The notes beneath the pieces were generated by a model. That model worked only from the letters and a program-made list of their open reading frames with translations, was not told the DNA's origin and did not search any database. This document shows, piece after piece, positions 45,467 through 54,409 of a stretch of DNA of 56,648 nucleotides (the stretch's first letter is position 1; each line of letters opens with the position of its first letter). The position numbers and the translations under genes are program-made. Origin of the DNA: an uncultured Lachnospiraceae bacterium (GTDB lineage Bacteria; Bacillota; Clostridia; Lachnospirales; Lachnospiraceae); the NCBI GenBank assembly GCA_946403625.1, contig CAMJAP010000010.1, forward strand, positions 1 through 56,648, given 5' to 3'.

Positions 45467-46495
45467 ATGAAGAGTAATGGTTTGAAGAAAGCAATCGCAG
45501 TGGCAGGTGCAGTAGGTGCTATGATGTGCCCGATGCTGGCTAACGCAGCAGACAGCCCGGAAACTACTCCGACAGTCGATGATGTTGCGAAGGAAGGATC
45601 CGTTAAATATGATGAAGAAACCGGTAAGGTAACATCTTTTGAAGTTGCTGATGGTGTTGAGGACGGTTATCAGGAGATCAATCTTGGTAACGGACCGGAG
45701 ATGGTTTACATCAAAGACGGTAAGTACAATGCAGAGTTGGATTCCACTGCAGATTTCGTAGCAGGTTTCTATCAGGATGCTTTAGGCAGAGGAACAGATA
45801 AAGCTGGTTTGGATGATTGGGTTAACCAGTTGGCATCCGAAGAGATTGGTGGTGCAGAACTTGCACACGGATTCTTTGCTTCCGCTGAGTATTTGGAGAA
45901 TGCTGAAAAGAACGCAGCTGATGTTGCAGCAAAGAATGCAGCTATCGTAGATGACTTCTACAAAGTAATGCTTGGCCGCACAGCTGATGAAGAAGGAAAA
46001 GCATATTGGGTTGCTCGTTTGAATGCAGGTATGACTGTGGATGCTCTTGTACAGGGATTTGCATACAGTGCTGAGTTTGCTGAGAAGTGTGTAGCATTCA
46101 ATGTAACTCCGGGATCTTATCAGCCGACAGCAGCTGTAGACCAGAACTATGAGCGTACCGCTTTCGCATCTCGTCTGTACACAGAAGCGTTGGGCAGAGG
46201 ATACGATAACGCTGGTTTGGAAGATTGGTGCGGTCGCTTGGATGCAGGTCAGAGCGGTGCACAGGTTGCATACGGATTTGTATTCAGCCAGGAAATGAAT
46301 GATAAGAATCTTTCTGATGAAGCGTTTGTAGAGATGCTTTACAAGGCTATCTTCGGACGCGAGGCTGATCCGGAAGGTCTGCAGAACTGGATCAATGCAT
46401 TGACTGTACACACCAGAGAAGAAGTATTTGATCTGTTCACAGACAGCGTAGAGTTTGGCAATCTGTGCGATAAGGCTGGTATTGCAGTAAAATAA
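45467..46495 (+). CDS. Secreted DUF4214-repeat protein
   Basis: 342 residues. The signal peptide is MKSNGLKKAIAVAGAVGAMM followed by CPMLANAAD, cut after ANA. Residues about 30-75 are an acidic linker. Four DUF4214 units fill residues about 80-342: LGRGTDKAGLDDWVNQL, LGRTADEEGKAYWVARL, LGRGYDNAGLEDWCGRL and FGREADPEGLQNWINAL. The last two resemble the last two units of the LRR/SLH protein upstream (both share VDQNYERT-like and VAYGFVFSQE segments), so the genes are related. Very good ribosome site and promoter and simple codon choice suggest abundant expression. No wall anchor is seen, so it may bind other DUF4214 proteins or the polymer made by the next genes. Confidence 0.9.
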   Translation: MKSNGLKKAIAVAGAVGAMMCPMLANAADSPETTPTVDDVAKEGSVKYDEETGKVTSFEVADGVEDGYQEINLGNGPEMVYIKDGKYNAELDSTADFVAGFYQDALGRGTDKAGLDDWVNQLASEEIGGAELAHGFFASAEYLENAEKNAADVAAKNAAIVDDFYKVMLGRTADEEGKAYWVARLNAGMTVDALVQGFAYSAEFAEKCVAFNVTPGSYQPTAAVDQNYERTAFASRLYTEALGRGYDNAGLEDWCGRLDAGQSGAQVAYGFVFSQEMNDKNLSDEAFVEMLYKAIFGREADPEGLQNWINALTVHTREEVFDLFTDSVEFGNLCDKAGIAVK

Positions 46496-46543
46496 TCTGA
46501 TGCAAAGTTAGGATTGCAGAGATTGAATTCAATTTAGTGTTTC

Positions 46544-46575
46544 AAAAAGGGCAGTTTTTACGACTGCCCTTTTTA
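46544..46575 (+). terminator. Terminator between the DUF4214 gene and the glycan genes
   Basis: AAAAAGGGCAGT pairs with ACTGCCCTTTTT around a 7-base loop, followed by AT. The glycosyltransferase gene begins only about 16 bases later with no promoter of its own visible, so read-through or antitermination may control it. Confidence 0.9.
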
Positions 46576-46590
46576 TAAGTCTTTTTTCGA

Positions 46591-48141
46591 ATGGAAAATC
46601 TGAAGCAGAATATTAAAAATAATATGAAGCGTAACGAAAATGTGATGCTGGTGATGTGCCTGATCGGTGAAGGCATGGCATACCTGTATGCACTTTTGTT
46701 TCGTTATGTCATTTTTAACTGGTATTATAAGAATCCGACCCGTGAATATGATTTTTACAAGGTGTTCTTCTGGGTAGTGTTGCTTTCCTATTGGGCAGTG
46801 TTCCAGTTCCGGAAGAATCGTCGTTCGCCGGTATGGAAGCAGGAATTTGCAGAGAAAGCGTTTGAAGTGATCAAGCAGCATGTAACGATGCTGGTCTGCA
46901 TCCTGTTCTTTTTGTTTTTCATCGGATGGTCGCAGAGAATCTCGCGTACGGTCATGGGAGTTATCCTTGTTTTCGGTATGATCTTCGATCTGCTGATCCG
47001 TTGGCAATATGGTAAGTTTGTTGCAAAGCGTATCCAAAAAGGCCAGAAGGTTTTGGAAGTAATCCTCGTAGCACGCCGGGACGAAGCGGAGCGATTGAAG
47101 TGGTGTATCGAACGCTACGGTTATGATAATGAATGGAAAGAGATTCAGAGTGCATGCCGCGTGACGGAGACGATTTTGTTGGAGGATGATCCGGATCTGA
47201 AAGTGTTGGCACGCAAAAAAGCGGACTTGATCTATCTCTCGGATGGCGTAGCACGCAATTTTTCGTCGGAACAAATCGGCGTGCTGGAAGGTGCCGGACT
47301 CCCGATTTGTCGTGAACTGGGAGAGAGTTCCGAAACGGACATGGTGGTAAAACTGGGAAAAAGAGCCGTTGTGTACCGGAATCTTATGAACTATACATCT
47401 CCGGTGCTGGGGGTCAATTATACGACATCTACAATTTCGGAAGTGGCGGGATATTTGATCCGGCATGCCGAAGATTTGGCGGGAGAGTATATCTGTTTTT
47501 CCAATGTGCATACGACGGTGATGGCAGCGGATGATCCGGAATATTGTGAGATACTGAACAGTTCGGCAATGACTTTTCCGGACGGAATGCCGGTTGCCAA
47601 AAAGATCCGCGAGAACGGATTTGCCGAGGCAGAGCGTGTGGCCGGACCGGATCTGATGGAAGCATTGTTCCGCCAGAGTATGGGAACCGGCAGAAAGCAT
47701 TATTTCTACGGATCCAGTGAAAAGACGATCGCGCAGCTGGAAAAAAATCTGAAGGAACGCTACCCCTGGATGGAGATCGTAGGAATGGTTTCCCCGCCGT
47801 TTCGTACATTGACGGAGGAAGAAGATGCGGCCGCCATTGCAGAGATCAACGAAAGCGGTGCGGATTTTGTCTGGATCGGATTGGGAGCGCCCAAGCAGGA
47901 AAAGTGGATGAATGCGCATAAGGGCAAGATCAATGGTGTGATGCTTGGCGTGGGGGCCGGTTTTGATTTCCACGCCGGTACGGTAAAGCGAGCCCCGTCC
48001 CTGATCCGTAGTTTGGGGCTGGAATGGTTTTACCGCCTGTTGCAGAATCCGGGGCGCCTGTTGAAACGCTACTTTATTACCAATACGAAATTTCTTTTAT
48101 ATACAAAATTGAAAAAGGGAAGAAAGGGGAGCAGCAAATGA
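46591..48141 (+). CDS. WecG/TagA/CpsF glycosyltransferase fused to a sugar-transferase-like membrane half
   Basis: 516 residues. The first about 270 residues have three or four transmembrane helices (about 18-38, 55-72, 95-115, 118-135) and then a nucleotide-fold-like region, the layout of the N-terminal half of polyprenyl glycosylphosphotransferases but without their catalytic end. Residues about 275-500 are a WecG/TagA/CpsF domain: FSNVHTTVMAADDPEYC, SAMTFPDGMPVAKKIR with the catalytic Asp, and WIGLGAPKQEKWM. It would add the second sugar to a lipid-linked sugar made by the next protein. The start has no ribosome site; 46624 is an alternative. The stop overlaps the ATG of the next gene. Confidence 0.85.
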   Translation: MENLKQNIKNNMKRNENVMLVMCLIGEGMAYLYALLFRYVIFNWYYKNPTREYDFYKVFFWVVLLSYWAVFQFRKNRRSPVWKQEFAEKAFEVIKQHVTMLVCILFFLFFIGWSQRISRTVMGVILVFGMIFDLLIRWQYGKFVAKRIQKGQKVLEVILVARRDEAERLKWCIERYGYDNEWKEIQSACRVTETILLEDDPDLKVLARKKADLIYLSDGVARNFSSEQIGVLEGAGLPICRELGESSETDMVVKLGKRAVVYRNLMNYTSPVLGVNYTTSTISEVAGYLIRHAEDLAGEYICFSNVHTTVMAADDPEYCEILNSSAMTFPDGMPVAKKIRENGFAEAERVAGPDLMEALFRQSMGTGRKHYFYGSSEKTIAQLEKNLKERYPWMEIVGMVSPPFRTLTEEEDAAAIAEINESGADFVWIGLGAPKQEKWMNAHKGKINGVMLGVGAGFDFHAGTVKRAPSLIRSLGLEWFYRLLQNPGRLLKRYFITNTKFLLYTKLKKGRKGSSK

Positions 48142-49580
48142 TATCCAAAGGCAGAAATTCGTTTAAGCATATTGATTTTATGCTCCTTGATCTGCTCCTG
48201 GTTCAAATAGCCTTACCATTGGCATATCTGATCCGGCAAGGAGATCTGACACTTTACGAAAAAGATGCATACCAGACATGTGTGATCTTACTTGTTGTAG
48301 CGGCCATTGTGAACGGATTCTTTACAGAGAATTACAAGAATATCCTGAAGCGTGGTTATATGAAGGAACTGGTTGCTACGCTGAAGTATATTGTGTTGAA
48401 TGTCCTGTTTTTGATCTTTTGGCTGTTCTTCAGCAAGCAGGGAGATCAGATCTCGCGTTCCGTCGTTATTTATTTTGTGTTGATTTTCGGTGTGGCCAGC
48501 TACGCAATGCGCAATCTTTGGAAGATTCATGTGCGCGTGCGGATTGCCAAGAATAAAAAGAATCAGCAGCATCTTTTGGTGGTTACGCACAGCAGTATCG
48601 CCGGTGATGTGGTGGCGGAATTCCTTTCCCATATGCTGGAGCCGGTGGAAGTGGTTGGGCTGGTCACGGTGGATGACGGAATCCCGACCGGCACAATGGT
48701 AAACGGGGTGGAAGTTATTTCCGTTTATGCGGAGGCGATCGATTATATCCGTGTCAACTGGGTGGATGCCGTGTATATCAAACTGCCGCATGATGTTCGG
48801 ATGCCGGAGAGTCTGTTGAATAAGTGTGCAACAATGGGTGTTACGACCTATCAGTGTCTGGTAATGGAATCGGAGCGCAGTGTGGTGCAGTCCATAGACC
48901 GGATCGCGGGCAATATTGTAATGGTAGAGAGTATGAACATTGTTCCTCCGGGGCGTCTGTTTGCCAAACGGATTCTGGATATCGTAGGCGGTCTGGTAGG
49001 CGTGGTCTTTACATTACTTTTGATGATCTTTGTTGCGCCGGCGATTTTTTTTACCGATCCGGGTCCGATCCTGTTCAGTCAGAACCGTGTGGGAAAGAAC
49101 GGGCGAATCTTTCGGATTTATAAATTCCGCAGTATGTACCGGGATGCCGAAAAGCGGAAGAAAGAACTGATGGAAAAGAACACCATGCAGGGCTTAATGT
49201 TTAAAATGGATGATGACCCCCGTATTTTGGGCAGCGGCCCGGACGGCAAAAAGCATGGGATCGGCTGGTTTATCCGTAAGACATCGATCGATGAGTTCCC
49301 GCAGTTTTGGAATGTTTTGAAAGGGGATATGTCCCTGGTAGGTACTCGCCCGCCGACGGTGGATGAGTGGGAGCAGTACAAGCTGCATCATCGTGCAAGG
49401 CTGGCAATGAAACCCGGGATCACGGGATTGTGGCAGACCAGTGGCAGAAGCCAGATCACGGATTTTGAAGATGTGATCAAACTGGACCTGCAGTATATCA
49501 ACAGCTGGTCGATCGCCGGAGATCTGCGTTTGATCCTGAAGACAGTGGGAGAAGTGTTCAAGTCCAAAGGGGCGAAGTGA
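48138..49580 (+). CDS. Polyprenyl-phosphate sugar transferase (exopolysaccharide initiation)
   Basis: 480 residues from the ATG at 48138, which overlaps the previous stop (ATGA) and follows AAAGGGGAG; a longer frame from 48024 has no ribosome site. Four to five N-terminal transmembrane helices (residues about 10-135), a central nucleotide-fold-like domain (140-265) and a C-terminal bacterial sugar transferase domain (about 275-480) with KFRSM, SIDEFPQFWNVLKGDMSLVGTRPP and KPGITGLWQ. It transfers a sugar phosphate from a UDP-sugar to undecaprenyl phosphate, starting a surface polymer. It makes the acceptor for the WecG/TagA-type enzyme of the previous gene. Confidence 0.93.
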   Translation: MISKGRNSFKHIDFMLLDLLLVQIALPLAYLIRQGDLTLYEKDAYQTCVILLVVAAIVNGFFTENYKNILKRGYMKELVATLKYIVLNVLFLIFWLFFSKQGDQISRSVVIYFVLIFGVASYAMRNLWKIHVRVRIAKNKKNQQHLLVVTHSSIAGDVVAEFLSHMLEPVEVVGLVTVDDGIPTGTMVNGVEVISVYAEAIDYIRVNWVDAVYIKLPHDVRMPESLLNKCATMGVTTYQCLVMESERSVVQSIDRIAGNIVMVESMNIVPPGRLFAKRILDIVGGLVGVVFTLLLMIFVAPAIFFTDPGPILFSQNRVGKNGRIFRIYKFRSMYRDAEKRKKELMEKNTMQGLMFKMDDDPRILGSGPDGKKHGIGWFIRKTSIDEFPQFWNVLKGDMSLVGTRPPTVDEWEQYKLHHRARLAMKPGITGLWQTSGRSQITDFEDVIKLDLQYINSWSIAGDLRLILKTVGEVFKSKGAK

Positions 49581-49598
49581 GCTTTCGGTGACAAGAGA

Positions 49599-49627
49599 TT
49601 GACTTTTATTTATTTCTGTTTTATTCT
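49599..49627 (+). promoter_or_regulatory. Possible promoter for the LCP gene
   Basis: TTGACT at 49599-49604 and TATTCT at 49622-49627, spacer 17, 45 bases before the TTG start at 49672. Confidence 0.6.
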
Positions 49628-49671
49628 GTTATGTACCAAAACGGTTGCTGAAGAAAGGGAGGATCCGAATA

Positions 49672-50982
49672 TTGAAAAAGGTATTGGTTAGGATATTTTT
49701 GGGATTGTTTGTGCTGATACTTGTCGGCGGCGGTGTCGTGGGCGGTTTGTATCTTTCCGGTCGTAATAAATTGAAAACAGAAGTACTTGCCGGAGAGGAT
49801 ATCGGAGCCATCGGCGGATTTGAAGATCCTGTTCCGACAACGGATCTGCCGGTCATGGAAATGGATGAAAACGGTAATGTGACCATGATCGATCAGAACG
49901 GAGAAGTGGTGAAACAGCAGGAACCGGATGCACCTGAAACACCGGAAGTTATTGCGGAAAAAGATCCGATAGAGACGCCGGAAAATGCAGTACAAGATTC
50001 GGCACAAAATCAGGTACAAAGCACATCACAAAATCCGGCGCAAAACACATCACAAAATGCATCACAGGAGAAAACATCTGCTCCGGAGACATTTAATACT
50101 GCGCCGGCCAATACAGTTGAGATGAAAAGTGATGAAGCCGGAGTAGTAACTTATAAGGGGCAGAGATATCGTTATAATGAAGACTTGATCACGATCCTTG
50201 TAATGGGTATTGATAAGAATTCTACAGTAACGGCTGCTTCACATGGCAGTGATGGCGGACAGGCAGATGCGATCTTTTTGCTGTTACTGGATGGTAGCAG
50301 TGGTCAGATCAATATTGTAACGATCAATCGTAACTCTATGGCAAAGGTGGATGTATATAATAGGAACGGTTCCTATTTTGGTCAGGGTATGATGCAGCTG
50401 ACATTGCAGCATGCATACGGAGATGGTATGGGTGTGAGCAATGCACGTATGGCAGAGGCAGTATCCCGTATGTTCCATAATATTCCGATCCATGCGTATG
50501 CATCCTTGAATATGGCAGGTATTGCAACCTTAAACGATACGGTCGGAGGAGTGACGGTTACACCGATCATGGATATTCCCGGATCTTCGATCAGAAAGGG
50601 TGAACCCATTACTCTGATGGGCAAACAGGCGTATGACTATGTACATTGGCGTGATATAAATGAGTTTGCGTCTGCGGATTTGCGTCTGGAGCGTGAAAAA
50701 CAGTATCTGGCAGCGTACGGAAAGAAGGTACTGGCGCAGATCAAGACCGATCCTTCAGTGGTGACCGGTTTGTATAATGCCGTTCAGAAGTATCTGGTAA
50801 CCGATCTGAGCCTGGATCGGATCACCTACCTTGCAGCAGAGGCAGGCGGTTATCATTTTGATGCAGCAAATATTTACAGCGTTCCGGGAACCACAAAGAT
50901 GGGACGCCGGTATGAAGAGTACTATGTTGACGAAGAAGCTCTGCGTGATCTGATCATTCGGTTGTTCTTCAAGCAGATCTGA
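49672..50982 (+). CDS. LytR-CpsA-Psr (LCP) family glycopolymer ligase
   Basis: 436 residues from a TTG at 49672, nine bases after AAAGGGAGG; another TTG at 49645 lies before this ribosome site. One transmembrane helix at about 4-25 and an outside part. Residues about 85-135 form a flexible linker with Gln/Asn/Ser repeats (SQNPAQNTSQNASQ). The LCP domain (about 175-380) is seen in LITILVMGIDKN, GGQADAIFLLLL, TINRNSMAKVDV with the conserved Arg, and NDTVGGVTVT. LCP enzymes attach lipid-linked polymers to peptidoglycan or proteins. Its neighbours make such a polymer. Confidence 0.92.
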   Translation: MKKVLVRIFLGLFVLILVGGGVVGGLYLSGRNKLKTEVLAGEDIGAIGGFEDPVPTTDLPVMEMDENGNVTMIDQNGEVVKQQEPDAPETPEVIAEKDPIETPENAVQDSAQNQVQSTSQNPAQNTSQNASQEKTSAPETFNTAPANTVEMKSDEAGVVTYKGQRYRYNEDLITILVMGIDKNSTVTAASHGSDGGQADAIFLLLLDGSSGQINIVTINRNSMAKVDVYNRNGSYFGQGMMQLTLQHAYGDGMGVSNARMAEAVSRMFHNIPIHAYASLNMAGIATLNDTVGGVTVTPIMDIPGSSIRKGEPITLMGKQAYDYVHWRDINEFASADLRLEREKQYLAAYGKKVLAQIKTDPSVVTGLYNAVQKYLVTDLSLDRITYLAAEAGGYHFDAANIYSVPGTTKMGRRYEEYYVDEEALRDLIIRLFFKQI

Positions 50983-50999
50983 TCGGAAAACTGCTTTAT

Positions 51000-51028
51000 T
51001 TGACATCCGATCTCTATTAATTTATACT
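51000..51028 (+). promoter_or_regulatory. Promoter for the two Wzz-like genes
   Basis: TTGACA at 51000-51005 and TATACT at 51023-51028, spacer 17, 79 bases before the start codon at 51107. Confidence 0.8.
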
Positions 51029-51106
51029 TATGCAATGTGTTGTCGCCGTTCTTTCCCGGACGGTGACAATCATTTATTGCGGTTTGCAACAAAGGAGTTG
51101 GAGGAG

Positions 51107-52648
51107 ATGACTGTGAAAAACGAAAAAGAAGTGCTGACTCAGACAGAGGATGAACTTCTCTCCGGCAGAGCATCCCAGATCAATCTGGTGATGAACAGTC
51201 CGCAGGATGAGGAAGATACCATTGATCTGGGGAATGTATTCCGGAAGATGAAACAGGAGAGCCGGAAGTATCTTTTGCTGATGCTACTGTTTATGGTAGC
51301 CGGCGTGAGCATTGCGTTGCTGGTCTATCAGTTTACCAAGGAGCCGGAGCAGGTATCGTCGGTAGTAACACTGAAGTACCAGGTGAACGGGCAGGCCGTA
51401 ACGGATATGACAGCACCGGACGGATCAGAATTGGATCTGTCCATGTTTACATCGTCTTATGTTTTGAATAACGCATTGAATGGGGTGACACTTTCCCAGC
51501 CGATCAGTCTGGAATCCCTGCGGAACAATCTGAGCATTCAAAAGATCATTACCAAGGATTCAAGACGCCAGCAGGAATTGGTTTCCAGCATGATGGAAGA
51601 TAAGAATGAAGACGCGTATGATCAGGCAAGTGCTCTTCATTTGGTATATCAGAACAATTTCATGGTCAATCTGCAGAACGGTTTTTCTACCGGGCTTTCT
51701 AATGACAGCAAAAAGGTGTATCTGACCTCCGAGGAAATGCAGGTACTCCTGGAGAGAGTGATCTCTTCCTATAATGAATATCTCTATCGTACCTATGCAG
51801 ACTTGTATCTCCCGGGTGATGAGATTTCGGTGATCGACTACGCAAACCTGGATGTGTTGGACAGCCTTGATCAGCTGGATGCCGGTATGGATAATCTGTA
51901 TGCGTACTGTAACGGCAGATCCGGTGAGATGAAAGCATATCGTTCCTGGAGAACGGGCCATTCTTTATATGATCTGATGGATTCGATCCGTACTCTGGAA
52001 AATGTGGATATCAACTATCTGCGTTCTTATGTATATTACAAATCCATTACCGATGACCTGCAGAATATTCTGACGAGATACAGATACCAACTGCGTCAGA
52101 AAGAGATGCAGATTGAAGAACTGAAGGAAAAGATCGCTACTACGGATGCAATCCTGAACTCCTATCAGAATGACAGCGTGTTCGTTTCTTCTTTGGATAA
52201 TGCGACCAATATGACAACAGAGACGACAACGGAATATTATAACCAGTTGGTGATGACTCAGGCAGGGTATTATGAATCGCTGGCTTCCCTAACGGCGTCG
52301 GCTGAGAACCTTTCCATCAGGATTGCCAGACTGGAAGAAAACGGTGTAGCGACTGCCGTATCGCCGGAGGTGCGTGTGGAACTGGAGCGTGTATTTAAAG
52401 ACGCTGCGGATCTATATAATGAGATCAGTGATCAGGTGACGGAACTGATGGACAATCCGTTTCATGTAAACTATCTGGATCATACTGCTGCACAGGGAGA
52501 TAATGAAAGTTTCTTAAAAGCCGGTATGATGAATATACTGATCGGTGCAGGTGCCGGTTTTGCGATCGCATTTGCGATGTGGTTTATGGCAGCACTGATC
52601 CCGGAGATGTTCGGTGAAAAGAAAGAGGAAAAGGAGACGGCAAGATGA
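51107..52648 (+). CDS. Wzz-like polysaccharide co-polymerase
   Basis: 513 residues from the ATG at 51107, chosen for AAAGGAG nine bases upstream; the longer frame from 51035 has no ribosome site. After an acidic start, EEDTIDLGNVFRKM and a transmembrane helix (about 55-75) open the outside domain, which is long and coiled-coil-forming. A second helix at about 478-497 (GMMNILIGAGAGFAIAFAMW) closes it, followed by a short charged cytoplasmic tail. This is the layout of chain-length regulators (Wzz/CapA type). There is no tyrosine-kinase domain. It overlaps the next gene by four bases. Confidence 0.82.
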   Translation: MTVKNEKEVLTQTEDELLSGRASQINLVMNSPQDEEDTIDLGNVFRKMKQESRKYLLLMLLFMVAGVSIALLVYQFTKEPEQVSSVVTLKYQVNGQAVTDMTAPDGSELDLSMFTSSYVLNNALNGVTLSQPISLESLRNNLSIQKIITKDSRRQQELVSSMMEDKNEDAYDQASALHLVYQNNFMVNLQNGFSTGLSNDSKKVYLTSEEMQVLLERVISSYNEYLYRTYADLYLPGDEISVIDYANLDVLDSLDQLDAGMDNLYAYCNGRSGEMKAYRSWRTGHSLYDLMDSIRTLENVDINYLRSYVYYKSITDDLQNILTRYRYQLRQKEMQIEELKEKIATTDAILNSYQNDSVFVSSLDNATNMTTETTTEYYNQLVMTQAGYYESLASLTASAENLSIRIARLEENGVATAVSPEVRVELERVFKDAADLYNEISDQVTELMDNPFHVNYLDHTAAQGDNESFLKAGMMNILIGAGAGFAIAFAMWFMAALIPEMFGEKKEEKETAR

Positions 52649-54228
52649 AGAAAGAAGCAAAGAAGCAATCTGCAGCGATTAAATATCTCGTTGTTTTGGC
52701 CGTATGTCTCCTGGTGGGGATCATTGTAACGATTGCCGTATTTTTCAAGGACAGCGATCGCATATCGGCAAATTCCTCCGTGCTGTTTGCATTTGACGGT
52801 GCGGCAAACGGGGTGACTCCGAGCGGTGATGAGTTTGATATCAGCGGTATCGGCGCAGAGGATGTTTTGAGTGCGGCGCTTACGGAATGTAATTTGCAGG
52901 ACAAATATACAACGGATCAGATCCGCAGCAGTCTGTATGTGCGCGGTGTTTACCCGGAGGATATTGCGGAGCAGATCCTGAGTTTTGAATCCCTGTTTGA
53001 TTATGAGTCCAGCAAGACATTTACTCACGATGGATTCTATGCAACCAGATATAATATTGCACTTTACAACGATTTCGACAGACACATTTCCAAGGATCAG
53101 TTGAGTAAGATCCTGAGTGCGGTGATGGTTGCTTATCAGACCTCATTCAAGGCAGAGTACAGCGAGGCTTGGGATGCAAAACTGGTAGATCTGAATCTGG
53201 AAAACTACGATTATATCCAGCAGCTGTCTATTTTAACTGAAAGAATGGATCAGGTGGGGGATTATGCGGCACAGATGTATCAGAAGGAATCCAAAGTGAT
53301 CACCGGAGGGCAGACCTTCAATGATATTAACATTCGGATCCGGAATCTGTCGGATAATGAAATTCCCCGATTGCGTGCACTGGTAATTCTGGGTGGTCTT
53401 TCCAAAGACCCGGAGAGGCTGTTGCTGCAGTACCAGTACGAGATTGAGAACCTGTCAATTCGTTTTCGTAACCAGAAGGAACGCCTGGAAGAGGTAGAGA
53501 AACTGCTGGATGCTTACGAAAAGAATGAAGTGTTGTATATCAGTTCCGGGGATTCGTTTACGAAGATTGACGGCAATTCTTCCCAGACATATGACCAGCT
53601 GGTAGCGGAACGCCGATCTGTTGCAAACGGGATCACGGAGATCAAGACGGATATTTCCGAACGTCTGCTGAGAATGGGTGATATTATCGGCGATGAAGCA
53701 GAATCATCCGAATACTTTATTCAGGTAAATGAAATGCTTCGTGAGCAGATGGACGAAGAGGAATACCGGCAGTTACTGGATGAAATGTCGGAAGAAGGCG
53801 GCGAGAACGCAGAGACTGTTGAGGAATCGGAGGAAACGGATAACGGTGAGAATCCGGATGAACAGGCGCTTCCCGAAGAAGATACCCAGGCATCCGTTCG
53901 TAAAGGGCGTATAGATATCGACATTGAAGCGGCAGCACTGGAATCGGATATTTATGCGTTGGTTGACAAGATCGCTGTGATCGAGAACGACTTCAATGCG
54001 ATGCTTGAAATATATAATGATGAACAGTTTAATGATATGACCATTGTACTTTCCCCTTCTGCGGTAAGTTCCAAGAAGCTTATCTCCGGCGCATTCATTA
54101 AAGCCGGCATCAAGAATGCGGGACCGTTTATGGCAATCGGCGTGATGATCTGCGTGATCATGCTGCTTGCGGATTCCGGTAAAAAGACTTCCGCTCCGAA
54201 GGAAAAGAAAGAGAAGAAGGAAGACTGA
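52645..54228 (+). CDS. Second Wzz-like two-helix membrane protein
   Basis: 527 residues. One transmembrane helix at about 12-32 and a second at about 495-513 with a long coiled-coil outside domain between them, as in the preceding protein, and a Lys-rich cytoplasmic end (KEKKEKKED). Weak sequence similarity but the same layout, so probably a distant paralogue forming a pair. Residues about 370-420 are an acidic insertion. Starts with ATGA overlap. A terminator follows, which ends the polymer block. Confidence 0.72.
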   Translation: MKKEAKKQSAAIKYLVVLAVCLLVGIIVTIAVFFKDSDRISANSSVLFAFDGAANGVTPSGDEFDISGIGAEDVLSAALTECNLQDKYTTDQIRSSLYVRGVYPEDIAEQILSFESLFDYESSKTFTHDGFYATRYNIALYNDFDRHISKDQLSKILSAVMVAYQTSFKAEYSEAWDAKLVDLNLENYDYIQQLSILTERMDQVGDYAAQMYQKESKVITGGQTFNDINIRIRNLSDNEIPRLRALVILGGLSKDPERLLLQYQYEIENLSIRFRNQKERLEEVEKLLDAYEKNEVLYISSGDSFTKIDGNSSQTYDQLVAERRSVANGITEIKTDISERLLRMGDIIGDEAESSEYFIQVNEMLREQMDEEEYRQLLDEMSEEGGENAETVEESEETDNGENPDEQALPEEDTQASVRKGRIDIDIEAAALESDIYALVDKIAVIENDFNAMLEIYNDEQFNDMTIVLSPSAVSSKKLISGAFIKAGIKNAGPFMAIGVMICVIMLLADSGKKTSAPKEKKEKKED

Positions 54229-54253
54229 TCACAAAACAAACAGAGTTTCAAGA

Positions 54254-54284
54254 AAGGCATTCGGGTAATCCGGATGCCTTTTTT
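54254..54284 (+). terminator. Rho-independent terminator before the grpE promoter
   Basis: AAGGCATTCGG pairs with CCGGATGCCTT around a five-base loop, then TTTT. It separates the polymer operon from the heat-shock operon. Confidence 0.92.
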
Positions 54285-54316
54285 CGAAAAAATTGGCGGA
54301 TAGTACGAAAAAAGGA

Positions 54317-54345
54317 TTGACATTCCACATAAGTAGTGCTACTTT
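54317..54345 (+). promoter_or_regulatory. Promoter of grpE-dnaK
   Basis: TTGACA at 54317-54322 and TACTTT at 54340-54345, spacer 17. The sequence AAGTAGTGCTACTTTATTA closely resembles AAGTAGTGTTATTTTATTA at the hrcA promoter. Confidence 0.85.
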
Positions 54346-54356
54346 ATTATCAGATG

Positions 54357-54383
54357 TTAGCACTCCAACCAAACGAGTGCTAA
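54357..54383 (+). promoter_or_regulatory. CIRCE operator upstream of grpE
   Basis: TTAGCACTC-N9-GAGTGCTAA, a second perfect CIRCE, 40 bases after the start of the -35 exactly as at hrcA. HrcA from 41254-42291 should repress here. Confidence 0.97.
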
Positions 54384-54409
54384 CAAGAAGAAAGAAGGGA
54401 CCGGAGGAT

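Noticed and set aside
47060-47085. Further copy of the TAGCACGCC word within the glycosyltransferase gene
   Set aside because: A single isolated copy inside a coding frame, without neighbouring copies at 21 bp; probably chance.
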